The notes beneath the pieces were generated by a model. That model worked only from the letters and a program-made list of their open reading frames with translations. It had not been told where the DNA came from and ran no database searches. Made by a program: the position numbers and the translations under genes. A stretch of DNA of 7,011 nt, taken from positions 1-7,011 of the forward strand of contig JAJUFW010000155.1 of the NCBI GenBank assembly GCA_029263555.1, written 5' to 3'. Source of the DNA: Alphaproteobacteria bacterium. GTDB taxonomy: Bacteria; Pseudomonadota; Alphaproteobacteria; DSM-16000; Inquilinaceae. How positions within the stretch are numbered: position 1 is the stretch's first letter; every line of letters starts with the position of its first letter. Of the stretch, positions 1 to 5,582 are shown one piece after another.

Positions 1-257
1 CCATCGTCGGCGTCATCGATTGGGGGCTCGACGTCCAGGACGCGATTTCGCTGGGGCATGTCGTGAACCGGAACGGACGCACCGAGCTGGAGACCGGCAC
101 CGGCGCCACCGCGCTGGAGCCTGCCCTGTCGGCCCTGGGTCACGAGGTGGCGGTGACGGACCTGAACAGCGGACTGCACGCCATTCATATCCTGGCCGAC
201 GGGATCTTGATCGGCGGCGCCGATCCCCGCCGGGAGGGGATCGCCGCGGGCGAATGA
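1..257 (+). CDS. ggt: Gamma-glutamyltransferase, C-terminal fragment (5' end outside window)
   Basis: This is the last 84 codons of a gamma-glutamyltransferase; the reading frame is open from base 3 and stops at TGA 255-257. The family cleaves the gamma-glutamyl bond of glutathione and related amides and transfers or hydrolyses the glutamyl group, normally in the periplasm, after self-cleavage into two subunits. Only the end of the small subunit is present, so the catalytic threonine lies outside the window. Family signatures visible are VIDWGLDVQDAI near the start (compare the 'IDYGLNVAEA' stretch of the E. coli enzyme), an NSGLHAI stretch where the E. coli enzyme has GSTQSI, and the closing GGADPRREGIAAG, equivalent to the usual 'GASDPR...AG' C-terminus. 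The frame is intact and ends at the expected family position. The methyltransferase gene starts 69 bases downstream on the same strand. Recognition of the family is confident; substrate preference cannot be judged from this part. Confidence 0.9.
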   Translation, partial: IVGVIDWGLDVQDAISLGHVVNRNGRTELETGTGATALEPALSALGHEVAVTDLNSGLHAIHILADGILIGGADPRREGIAAGE

Positions 258-273
258 CCGGACCGTGCCGGAC

Positions 274-303
274 TTGAACCTCGGGGCGGGCGCCGCCTAC
301 CAT
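274..303 (+). promoter_or_regulatory. Candidate sigma-70-type promoter for the methyltransferase gene
   Basis: TTGAAC (274-279) and TACCAT (298-303) are separated by 18 bases, each matching four of six consensus positions. The -10 box ends 23 bases before the ATG at 327, leaving a short leader that contains the AGGAGG at about 315-320. The fit is modest and GC-rich DNA gives chance matches. The gene could equally be read through from the upstream transferase gene, because no terminator is evident in the 69-base gap. Confidence 0.3.
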
Positions 304-326
304 CGGGACATTCAGGAGGTGGTCCC

Positions 327-824
327 ATGACGCACTGGGCCGGCAGCATCCCCACGCCCGTCGGGCCGATGACGGCCGTCGTCGAGGACGACGGCACGCT
401 GACGCGCCTCAATTTCGCGGACGAGACGGATATGCTGAGGCACGATCCCGCGATCCGCTGGGATGCGACGGCCATTGCGGAGGTGGCAAGGCAAATCGAG
501 GAGTATTTTGCCGGCGACCGCCGGGTGTTCCAGCTTCCCCTCCGGCCGGCGGGTCGCGCCTTCGAGAAGACGGTCTGGTCCGCTCTTCTGGAGATTCCCT
601 ATGGCCAGACCGTAAGCTACGGGGCCATTGCCCGCCGAATCGGCCAGCCCGGAGCTTCGCGCGCGGTCGGCCGCGCCAACAACCGCAACCCGATCCCGAT
701 CGTCATCCCCTGCCATCGCGTCATCGGCGCGGACGGCAGCATGGTCGGGTACGGCGGCGGGCTTGCGATCAAGACCGCCCTCCTCCGCCTGGAGGGAGTC
801 CTGCCGGAACTGCTGCCCTTCTAA
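327..824 (+). CDS. ogt: Methylated-DNA--[protein]-cysteine S-methyltransferase (Ogt/MGMT type)
   Basis: This 165-residue suicide DNA-repair protein transfers the alkyl group from O6-alkylguanine (and O4-alkylthymine) in DNA to its own cysteine. The active-site motif IPCHRVIG contains the acceptor Cys129. Residues align with the human enzyme at a constant offset of 16: Tyr98 (human Tyr114), Arg112 in SRAVGRA (the 'arginine finger' Arg128), Asn121 in RNPIP (the hinge Asn137), Cys129 (Cys145), His130 (His146) and Glu156 (Glu172). All the residues known to matter are therefore present. The N-terminal half (about 1-75) is the variable ribonuclease-like domain, and the helix-turn-helix and active site occupy about 78-160. 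Length is normal for the single-domain Ogt form; there is no Ada-type N-terminal zinc domain. The start is fixed by AGGAGG seven bases before ATG. It may be expressed from its own promoter or with the upstream gene. The symbol ogt marks the stand-alone form. Confidence 0.95.
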   Translation: MTHWAGSIPTPVGPMTAVVEDDGTLTRLNFADETDMLRHDPAIRWDATAIAEVARQIEEYFAGDRRVFQLPLRPAGRAFEKTVWSALLEIPYGQTVSYGAIARRIGQPGASRAVGRANNRNPIPIVIPCHRVIGADGSMVGYGGGLAIKTALLRLEGVLPELLPF

Positions 825-835
825 GGCAAAAGAAA

Positions 836-858
836 AGCGCGGCCCGATGGGCCGCGCT
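836..858 (-). terminator. Rho-independent terminator, mainly for the OmpA-domain gene
   Basis: A perfect 10-bp inverted repeat, AGCGCGGCCC (836-845) and GGGCCGCGCT (849-858), encloses a three-base loop. Read on the minus strand, the stem is followed by TTTCTTTTGCC, the T-rich tail expected of an intrinsic terminator for the gene ending at 883. On the plus strand it is followed only by CTTCC, so it may also serve the methyltransferase gene ending at 824, but less clearly. Confidence 0.8.
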
Positions 859-882
859 CTTCCGGATCGGAAGTACCGGCGG

Positions 883-1428
883 TTACTGAAGCTCGATTTC
901 CGCCCGACGGTTCTGCGGCTCGCGGACGCCGTCCGGCGTCGGAACGCGCAGATTGCTCTCGCCGAAGCCGGCAGTGCTGATCACGGCCGGATTGACGCCA
1001 TGAGCGATGAGGCGGTCGCGGACGGCCTCGGCACGGCGGTTCGACAGGCCGATGTTGTAGTTGGTCGGGCCGGAGGTGTCGGTGTAGCCGCTGACGCTCA
1101 CCCGGGTGGCCTGGCCGCTCGCGACAGCCTCAGCCGCGTCCTGGATGATGGCGTCGGCCGTCGGCGTGACGTCAGCGCGATCCCAGTCGAAGAACACCAG
1201 GTATTCGGTGCGCATCTCGGGGGCGGGCGCGGCCTCCGCCGGAGCTTCCGCAGCAGGGCACGGCACCGCGAAGCTGTTGCTGACAACCAACCCGCTGGAC
1301 GAGCGGACCGGATCGCGGGTGCCATCCACGACGGGGTTGCAGTTATCAGCTTCCTGCGCCTGCGCACCGCTCGCCATCACCATGGGCAGCGCAAGAGCGG
1401 CAAGCAGAACTGTCACGCGTCGATTCAT
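883..1428 (-). CDS. Secreted OmpA-family protein with peptidoglycan-binding domain
   Basis: A 181-residue envelope protein expected in the periplasm or attached to the outer membrane. Residues 1-24 form a signal peptide (basic MNRR, hydrophobic stretch, then AQA before the cut). Residues 25-75 are a linker with two cysteines (30 and 57) that could form a disulfide, ending in an Ala/Pro/Glu-rich segment. Residues 76-181 are an OmpA C-terminal domain: the opening YLVFFDWDRADVTPTA, GYTDTSG with Asp117, LSNRRAEAVRDRL with Arg132, and PQNRRAEI near the end. Asp117 and Arg132 are 15 apart, as are the diaminopimelate-binding Asp and Arg of OmpA. There is no transmembrane beta-barrel and no lipobox cysteine at the cleavage site. 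The start at 1428 is chosen because GGAG lies eight bases upstream and the signal peptide begins there; the open frame continues to 1620 but the added residues look non-coding. It is a stand-alone gene with its own terminator. The likely role is anchoring the envelope to the cell wall (inference). Confidence 0.88.
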   Translation of the reverse strand: MNRRVTVLLAALALPMVMASGAQAQEADNCNPVVDGTRDPVRSSSGLVVSNSFAVPCPAAEAPAEAAPAPEMRTEYLVFFDWDRADVTPTADAIIQDAAEAVASGQATRVSVSGYTDTSGPTNYNIGLSNRRAEAVRDRLIAHGVNPAVISTAGFGESNLRVPTPDGVREPQNRRAEIELQ

Positions 1429-1903
1429 ACCGGAAACTCCGTTTTGGGTCGGAAATGACTGAGTGTATAGAACATCGTGCAGTAATCTTCTAGCCTTTTC
1501 TAGTTTAACCGCTGCGACATTCTCAAGACAAAAAAGTGTCACCGGGGCGCTCGGCCGCGGCTTCCGGCATGGATTTTTCGGGGCGCCGCCGGGTCCTGAC
1601 CCCCATTCCGCCCCGCACAACCGGGCGCACTCCGCCCGAGCCGCATTCGCCGATGTTCAAATATGGAATGGCCAACCATTGGGGGACTACCGCATTCGCT
1701 TTACCGGGGCAATGACGATTGCGGCATAATTCGGCCCGAAATGCGTAACAACCTGTCCCTCCCGCCATCCAAATACTTCACGACGGCGGAGCCACCCCTG
1801 CAATCGCCGTTGCCCTGCGCCGGAATCACCCACCGGAGCGTTCCGGATGAACGCAGCAATCAAGCGGACGACCGGCCCCAGGCTCCGGCGAGCGGCGGCC
1901 CCG
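1429..1903. other. Intergenic region without a convincing gene
   Basis: This 475-base stretch lies between the OmpA-domain gene start and the dodecin gene end. Several short open frames cross it on both strands, but none has a ribosome binding site, recognisable motifs or plausible composition. It is AT-richer at about 1440-1540 and about 1655-1770 than the flanking genes. The first patch probably holds the OmpA-gene promoter. A 10-base direct repeat (CCGCATTCGC at 1641-1650 and 1690-1699) and a small hairpin (CCGGA/TCCGG, 1833-1846) are present, both close to chance level. No clear T-tailed terminator is seen after the dodecin gene. Confidence 0.6.
1502..1531 (-). promoter_or_regulatory. Candidate promoter for the OmpA-domain gene
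   Basis: On the minus strand, TTGTCT (1531-1526) and TAAACT (1507-1502) are spaced by 18 bases in a locally AT-rich patch upstream of the start at 1428. This would give a leader of about 65-70 bases. A second TATACA-like box nearer the gene (around 1464-1470) has no good -35 partner. Placement rests on sequence matching only. Confidence 0.35.
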
Positions 1904-2125
1904 TCAGTCCCCGTCCTTCTGGCTGTCACGGACCGCGAACGAGATCTTGGCATTCACCCTGAACGACGTGATCTGATCGTTTTCCACCGTCGCCTGGAAG
2001 TCTTTGATGTAAATGGATTTTATGTCCCGGATGGTCTTCGATGCCTCGGCGACCGCAAGCCTGGCGGCGTCCTCCCAACCCTTGTCCGACTGAGCCAGGA
2101 TTTCGATGACTTTCACGACCGGCAT
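1904..2125 (-). CDS. Dodecin-family protein
   Basis: A 73-residue protein of the dodecin family (PF07311), small beta-strand/helix/beta-strand chains that assemble into hollow dodecamers in the cytoplasm and classically store or buffer flavins. The family pattern is clear: strand VVKVIEILAQS (3-13), helix WEDAARLAVAEASKTI (17-32), then two strands, IKSIYIKDFQATVEN (35-49) and ITSFRVNAKISFAV (52-65). By alignment from memory, the tryptophan that stacks on flavin in the archaeal and Thermus proteins ('LDWFEV') falls at Ser37 here (IKSIYI). This protein may therefore belong to the subgroup without classical flavin binding, such as the calcium-linked mycobacterial protein. The start is at 2125 because AGGAG sits seven bases before that ATG; a start 18 bases further upstream lacks such a site. 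It follows the phosphoribosyltransferase gene by 116 bases on the same strand and may be co-transcribed with it. Confidence 0.9.
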   Translation of the reverse strand: MPVVKVIEILAQSDKGWEDAARLAVAEASKTIRDIKSIYIKDFQATVENDQITSFRVNAKISFAVRDSQKDGD

Positions 2126-2241
2126 GGCCCACTCCTTTCGCAATCGACCTGGGTGGACGCCTCGGGGCGAGGGTCACTGCTCAGCATGGTGAAACGATCC
2201 AACCTGCCGCCGGGTTGCCGGAAATGTCGGCGCCCCCTCGA

Positions 2242-2916
2242 TCAGGAAAGGCGCCGCGGCGATTGCGCGAGAAGGGCGATTACTTCCTGGTCTTCGAGCT
2301 GGTGGAAGTCCCGGTAGTAGAGGCTGATGGCTCCGAATTCGTGAGGGGCCGCCAGCACGACCACCTCATCCGCCTCCTTCTCCAACAGGGAAACGGCCTC
2401 CGGGGGCGCCAACGGAACGGCCAGCACCCGGCGCCCGGCCTGCTGCTGCCGCAGGCTGCGGAGGCCCGCCCTGACGGTAGCGCCCGTGGCGATTCCGTCA
2501 TCCACCACGATGACGGTCCGGCCGGCGATTTCCGGCGGCGGCCGCGCGCCGAGATAGAGCCGGCGCCGGCGCTCGATCTCCGCGATCTGGCGGCGGCATT
2601 CCTGCTCGATATAGGAATCGGGGACGTTGCAGACCCGAACGATATCGGAATTGAGGACCGTCTGCGGATCGCGGCCGTCGACGACGGCGCCGGCGGCAAG
2701 CTCGGAATGTCCCGGCACCCCGATCTTCCGGACGAGAAGAAGATCCAGCGGCGCCTCCAGGGCCCGGGCGACCTCCAACGCCACCGGAATGCCGCCCCGC
2801 GGCAATCCCAGGACGACCGGTTCTTTATCCTTCAGATGCAGAAGCTTCCGCGCAAGCTGCCGACCGGCTTCCTCGCGGTTCTGGAACAGGGGTGTTCGCC
2901 GTAGGATTCCGATCAC
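2242..2916 (-). CDS. Phosphoribosyltransferase-family protein
   Basis: A 224-residue cytoplasmic protein with a type I phosphoribosyltransferase fold (PF00156). The PRPP-binding loop VIVVDDGIATGAT (135-147) carries the two acidic residues Asp139-Asp140 and the phosphate-holding glycine/threonine loop. Other features typical of this uncharacterised subfamily are LGLPRGGIPVA (37-46), LVRKIGVPGHSELAAGAV (61-78) and the tail ISLYYRDFHQLED (197-209). The subfamily (COG1926-like) resembles purine/pyrimidine salvage enzymes, but its base substrate is not established. The start is taken as GTG 2916: GGGGGAG lies about seven bases upstream, and this GTG overlaps the hydrolase stop as GTGA (2913-2916), a typical coupled arrangement. 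An in-frame GTG at 2949 would add 11 residues that overlap the hydrolase further. Pairing or fusion of this domain with dienelactone-hydrolase-like or erythromycin-esterase domains is known, for example in mycobacteria, suggesting a joint role. The fold is certain; the reaction is not. Confidence 0.88.
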   Translation of the reverse strand: MIGILRRTPLFQNREEAGRQLARKLLHLKDKEPVVLGLPRGGIPVALEVARALEAPLDLLLVRKIGVPGHSELAAGAVVDGRDPQTVLNSDIVRVCNVPDSYIEQECRRQIAEIERRRRLYLGARPPPEIAGRTVIVVDDGIATGATVRAGLRSLRQQQAGRRVLAVPLAPPEAVSLLEKEADEVVVLAAPHEFGAISLYYRDFHQLEDQEVIALLAQSPRRLS

Positions 2917-3584
2917 GCCCTGCTCCCCCTCAGGCGCGGCAGAAACCACTTCGCAGCAAGCTCGACAACCCGGTCCATGGTCCCCGGCTCCTCGAACAGG
3001 TGGCCGGCGCCTTCGACAACCGCCAGGTCTTTCTCACAGTCCATGGCTGCGAGCGCGGAGCGGTTCAAGGCGATCACCTCCCGGTCCAGGCTGCCGACGA
3101 TGAGCAATGTCGGGGCTCGCACCTTGCCGAGCGCCGGCGATGCGAGATCTGGTCTGCCGCCCCTACAGACGACGGCCTTGACCGTATCCGGGTGCGCCGT
3201 CTCCGCGACCAGGGCGGCCGCCGCCCCCGTGCTTGCGCCGAAATAGCCGACAGGCAGGCCGGCGGACCGCTCCTGGCGCAGCAGCCACTCGGTCGCCAGG
3301 ATCAGGCGATGGGCTAGCAGATCGATGTCGAAGATGTTCGCCCGGTCGCAGGCTTCAACCGGACTCAGAAGATCGAACAGCAGGGTGCCGAGCCCCCGCT
3401 CCCGAAGCCCGACCGCGACCGCTTCGTTGCGGGGGCTCAACCGCCCGCTGCCGCTGCCATGGGCGAAGATCACGATCCCGCAGCCCGGCCGCGGCCGGGT
3501 GAGCATGCCGTCGAGCCCGAAAGGCTCGATCTTCACCGACATCGGCAAGGCCTGTCCGGCACCTTGCCTGTCCGACCGGGTCAT
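2913..3584 (-). CDS. Alpha/beta hydrolase, dienelactone hydrolase family
   Basis: A 223-residue cytoplasmic alpha/beta-hydrolase. The predicted catalytic triad is complete: Ser118 in the nucleophile elbow GASTG, Asp167 in VGSLDREV and His195 in GAGHLFEEPG. The oxyanion region is AHGSGSGRLSPRN (41-53). No signal peptide or membrane segment is seen, and the length fits the dienelactone hydrolase family (about 200-250). Substrates of this branch are unknown, so the name reflects fold rather than a shown activity on dienelactones. The start ATG 3584 has GGAG seven bases upstream. A second ATG at 3542, just before SVKIEPFGL where family similarity appears to begin, has a weaker site. The stop overlaps the GTG start of the phosphoribosyltransferase gene by four bases, so the two are translationally coupled, with this gene first. 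No clear promoter was recognised in the 220-base divergent region upstream. Confidence 0.88.
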   Translation of the reverse strand: MTRSDRQGAGQALPMSVKIEPFGLDGMLTRPRPGCGIVIFAHGSGSGRLSPRNEAVAVGLRERGLGTLLFDLLSPVEACDRANIFDIDLLAHRLILATEWLLRQERSAGLPVGYFGASTGAAAALVAETAHPDTVKAVVCRGGRPDLASPALGKVRAPTLLIVGSLDREVIALNRSALAAMDCEKDLAVVEGAGHLFEEPGTMDRVVELAAKWFLPRLRGSRA

Positions 3585-3804
3585 GGTCCGTCTCCATAGG
3601 GGGGAGGCGCCTCGACGGCCGGATTGCGGCCGTCGGCGAACCCCGATGATCCAACCTTTCCGCCCGTCCGAGGTTCCCTTCTATTCACGATCCCGGCAGC
3701 CATGCGACGGGGCGGCTGCTGGAACCATCGGATTTCCCGGAACCAACTTTCCGGCTTCGCATTTCAGTGCCGTCGGAGGTTTCGGGAGACTTTGGAGGCT
3801 TGGG

Positions 3805-4014
3805 ATGACCGACTTTGCGTTCGGTCCCTGCCCGCAGTGCCGGAATCGTCTTTTCCGGGTCGAACGCGACGGGAGCGACCGCCGGATTACCTGCATGTCG
3901 TGCGGCGCGTACCGGAACGTTCCCGAGATCGCCAGCGTCGCGACCGACGAAGCGGAAGCCGTTCTGAAACGGCTTTTCCGGGCCGCGCAAGGGAGAAAGG
4001 CCGCCGTGTCGTAG
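3805..4014 (+). CDS. Small zinc-ribbon protein of unknown function
   Basis: A 69-residue protein not recognised as a named family. Its N-terminal half is a zinc ribbon: CPQC (Cys9, Cys12) and CMSC (Cys30, Cys33), 17 residues apart, set in short beta-like stretches (NRLFRVERDGSDRRITC) and followed by GAYRNVP. Residues 41-69 form a probable helix (EAEAVLKRLFRAAQGRK) with a basic end. The four-cysteine pattern implies binding of one structural zinc; a role in binding nucleic acid or another protein is inference. The start is well supported by GGAGG six bases before ATG 3805; the frame extends upstream to 3325, but that part is antisense to the hydrolase gene. It precedes the RNase Z gene by 99 bases on the same strand without an obvious terminator, so it may be the first gene of that transcript. 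It starts 220 bases from, and divergent to, the hydrolase gene. Confidence 0.75.
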   Translation: MTDFAFGPCPQCRNRLFRVERDGSDRRITCMSCGAYRNVPEIASVATDEAEAVLKRLFRAAQGRKAAVS

Positions 4015-4113
4015 CGGATCCCCAACGCCCCGATCCCTTCACCGGCATATGCCGCGCCTCCTGGTCCCCGCCCCTGGTGACATCGCACCGGACGGGTGGC
4101 ATCGTTCGACTCG

Positions 4114-5058
4114 ATGAGATTCGAGCTGCTCTTTCTCGGCACGGCGGCGAGCGCCCCTTCCGCGGAGCGCGGCCTCCCCGCCCTTCTGGTTACCTTCGGC
4201 CGCCACCGGGTCCTGGTCGATTGCGGTGAGGGAACGCAGCGGCAGATCCTCAAGAGCGGCGCCGGGCTCAAGGGCCTGAACCGCATCCTGCTGACCCATG
4301 CCCATCTGGACCACGTGCTGGGCCTGGGCGGCCTGATCGCAACGCTCGCGCTTTTCGACATCCGGGGAACGGTGACGATCAACGGAGGTCCGGCCACCCT
4401 GGCATATGCCGAACGCCTGCTGACCGGGGGAGTCTGGGGAGGCGGCCTACTCCCGGTGCCGGTCGCGTTCGCGCCGGTCGCCCCCGGCGTGCTCGTCGAA
4501 GACGGCCGTTTCCGGATCAGCGCCTTCCCCGTGATCCACGGTGAGGCCGAAAGCTTCGGGTTCCTGTTCGAAGCCGTGCCGATGCGGCACCTGGATGCCG
4601 CGCGTCTCGAGAGCCTTTCAGTCCCGAAGGGCCCGCCCCGGAGCAGGCTGGCCGCCGGCCTGCCGGTGCGCCTCGACGACGGCCGGGTGATCACCCCAGA
4701 GGATGTCGCCGGCCCATCGGATCCGGGGCTGCGCCTTGCCGTCATCGGCGACGTCGGGGAGACGGAAACCCTGGTGGAGGTCGTGCGCGGAGCGGACGCC
4801 CTGGTGATCGAGGCCACCTTCCTGGAAGCCGATCGCGACAAGGCCGAAAGATGGGGGCATCTGACCGCCCGGCAGGCGGCCGCGCTGGCCGCCGAGGCCG
4901 AGGTCGAGCAGCTGTTCCTGACCCATCTTTCGCCCCGGTACGAGACGGCCCAGATCCTTGCCGAAGCACGGGCGGTCTTCCCCCGTACCCGGGTCGCAGC
5001 CGATTTCGACCATGTGACGATCGCCCGGGCAAGGCGCCCGGAACTGGCCTCCCGATGA
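4114..5058 (+). CDS. rnz: Ribonuclease Z / metallo-beta-lactamase-fold 3' tRNA processing enzyme
   Basis: A 314-residue metal-dependent nuclease related to the tRNA 3' endonuclease RNase Z. Ordered motifs: FLGTAASAP (7-15), the metal-binding THAHLDH (61-67; His62, His64, Asp66, His67), His142 (VIHG), Asp213 (VIGDVGETE), GHLTARQAA with His249, and LTHLSPRY with His271. This set matches the zinc ligands and catalytic residues known from B. subtilis and E. coli RNase Z in order and spacing. The PxKxP-type loop (VPKGPP, 170-175) and the closing AADF (295-298) are also family marks. A Gly/Pro-rich segment at 105-125 corresponds to the flexible arm that grips the tRNA elbow. The usual 'SGDT' around the bridging Asp is IGDV here. 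The start is uncertain: ATG 4114 gives the standard N-terminus but has no Shine-Dalgarno, and an in-frame GTG at 4096 would add six residues. The stop overlaps the next gene as ATGA. A related non-tRNA phosphodiesterase function (BN-like) cannot be excluded. Confidence 0.88.
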   Translation: MRFELLFLGTAASAPSAERGLPALLVTFGRHRVLVDCGEGTQRQILKSGAGLKGLNRILLTHAHLDHVLGLGGLIATLALFDIRGTVTINGGPATLAYAERLLTGGVWGGGLLPVPVAFAPVAPGVLVEDGRFRISAFPVIHGEAESFGFLFEAVPMRHLDAARLESLSVPKGPPRSRLAAGLPVRLDDGRVITPEDVAGPSDPGLRLAVIGDVGETETLVEVVRGADALVIEATFLEADRDKAERWGHLTARQAAALAAEAEVEQLFLTHLSPRYETAQILAEARAVFPRTRVAADFDHVTIARARRPELASR

Positions 5059-5540
5059 GCGGCCCGGACCGCGCATCGCCCATCCCGCCCAGGCTTCTGT
5101 GCGACGAGATGCTGCAAAGGCTTGGGCGCTGGCTGCGGGCCGCCGGCTACGACACGGCCATCGCGGCGGGCGGCATCCCCGACCGGGATCTGCTGGAACT
5201 GGCGAAGGCCGAGATGCGCGTCCTGATCACCCGCGACCGCGCCCTTGCCAGCCGCAGCGGCGTTCCGGTCGTGGCGTTGAACGAGACCGGGATTGACGCT
5301 GCCGCCCACACTCTGCGCGCCAGTATCGGTATCGACTGGCTGCACGCCCCCTTCACCCGCTGCATCGTCGACAACGCACCGCTGCGCCCGGCGGACGACG
5401 AGGAACGGAGAGGCGCCCCCTCCCGATTCGTCGACCGTCCGGACGCGGTCCGGGCCTGCCCTCTCTGCAGACGCATCTACTGGCCGGGCGGGCACGAGCA
5501 GAGGATGAGAGCCCGGCTCACCCTGTGGAGCCGAGGCTGA
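5055..5540 (+). CDS. Mut7-C (PIN-like) RNase-domain protein
   Basis: A 161-residue protein of the Mut7-C RNase family (PF01927), a PIN-like nuclease fold joined to a small zinc ribbon. The PIN-like half spans about 12-100: LLCDEMLQRLGRWLRAAGYD (14-33), PDRDLLELA (42-50) and VLITRDRAL (56-64), with acidic Asp17, Asp43/45 and Asp61 as the probable metal site. The C-terminal ribbon (101-152) shows TRCIVDNAPL and ACPLCRRIYWPGGHEQRM, the latter being the most recognisable family signature. In the family the first knuckle is usually CxxC, but here it reads Cys103-Ile-Val-Asp106; the second pair, Cys135/Cys138, is intact. Enzymatic activity is proposed for the family from structure and is not well demonstrated. 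The ATG at 5055 overlaps the RNase Z stop (ATGA) and lacks a strong ribosome site, implying coupled translation. It is the last gene of the plus-strand group, convergent with the TIGR02588 gene 42 bases away. Confidence 0.85.
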   Translation: MSGPDRASPIPPRLLCDEMLQRLGRWLRAAGYDTAIAAGGIPDRDLLELAKAEMRVLITRDRALASRSGVPVVALNETGIDAAAHTLRASIGIDWLHAPFTRCIVDNAPLRPADDEERRGAPSRFVDRPDAVRACPLCRRIYWPGGHEQRMRARLTLWSRG

Positions 5541-5559
5541 TCCGGAAATTCCGCAAGGC

Positions 5560-5574
5560 GCCCGGAAGCCGGGC
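5560..5574. terminator. Possible hairpin terminator between convergent genes
   Basis: GCCCGG (5560-5565) and CCGGGC (5569-5574) form a six-bp stem with a three-base loop in the 42-base gap between the Mut7-C gene end (5540) and the TIGR02588 gene end (5583). Neither strand has a proper T-run after the stem; the minus strand has only a scattered GCCTTGCGGAATTT. The position suits a bidirectional terminator, but the sequence evidence is weak. Confidence 0.35.
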
Positions 5575-5582
5575 CTGCCGCG

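Noticed and set aside
1429..1620. N-terminal extension of the OmpA-domain protein.
   Set aside because: A signal peptide and a ribosome binding site place the start at 1428; the extension has no coding character.
1641..1699. Ten-base direct repeat CCGCATTCGC, copies 49 bases apart.
   Set aside because: Only two short GC-rich copies with no associated element; consistent with chance.
1463..1768. Small open frames on both strands in the region upstream of the OmpA-domain gene.
   Set aside because: No ribosome site, no recognisable motifs, and mutually overlapping frames on both strands.
2126..2241. Possible terminator or promoter between the phosphoribosyltransferase and dodecin genes.
   Set aside because: Only short imperfect GC stems and no paired -35/-10 boxes of acceptable quality were found.
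3480..3500. Long palindrome CCCGGCCGCGGCCGGG.
   Set aside because: It lies inside the hydrolase coding region, is explained by high-GC Pro/Arg/Gly codons, and has no T-run.
3681..5495. A 604-codon open frame on the minus strand opposite the zinc-ribbon, rnz and Mut7-C genes.
   Set aside because: Its product is Arg/Ser/Pro-rich with no recognisable domains, and it is antisense to three genes with clear family motifs. Long antisense frames are expected from high-GC codon use.
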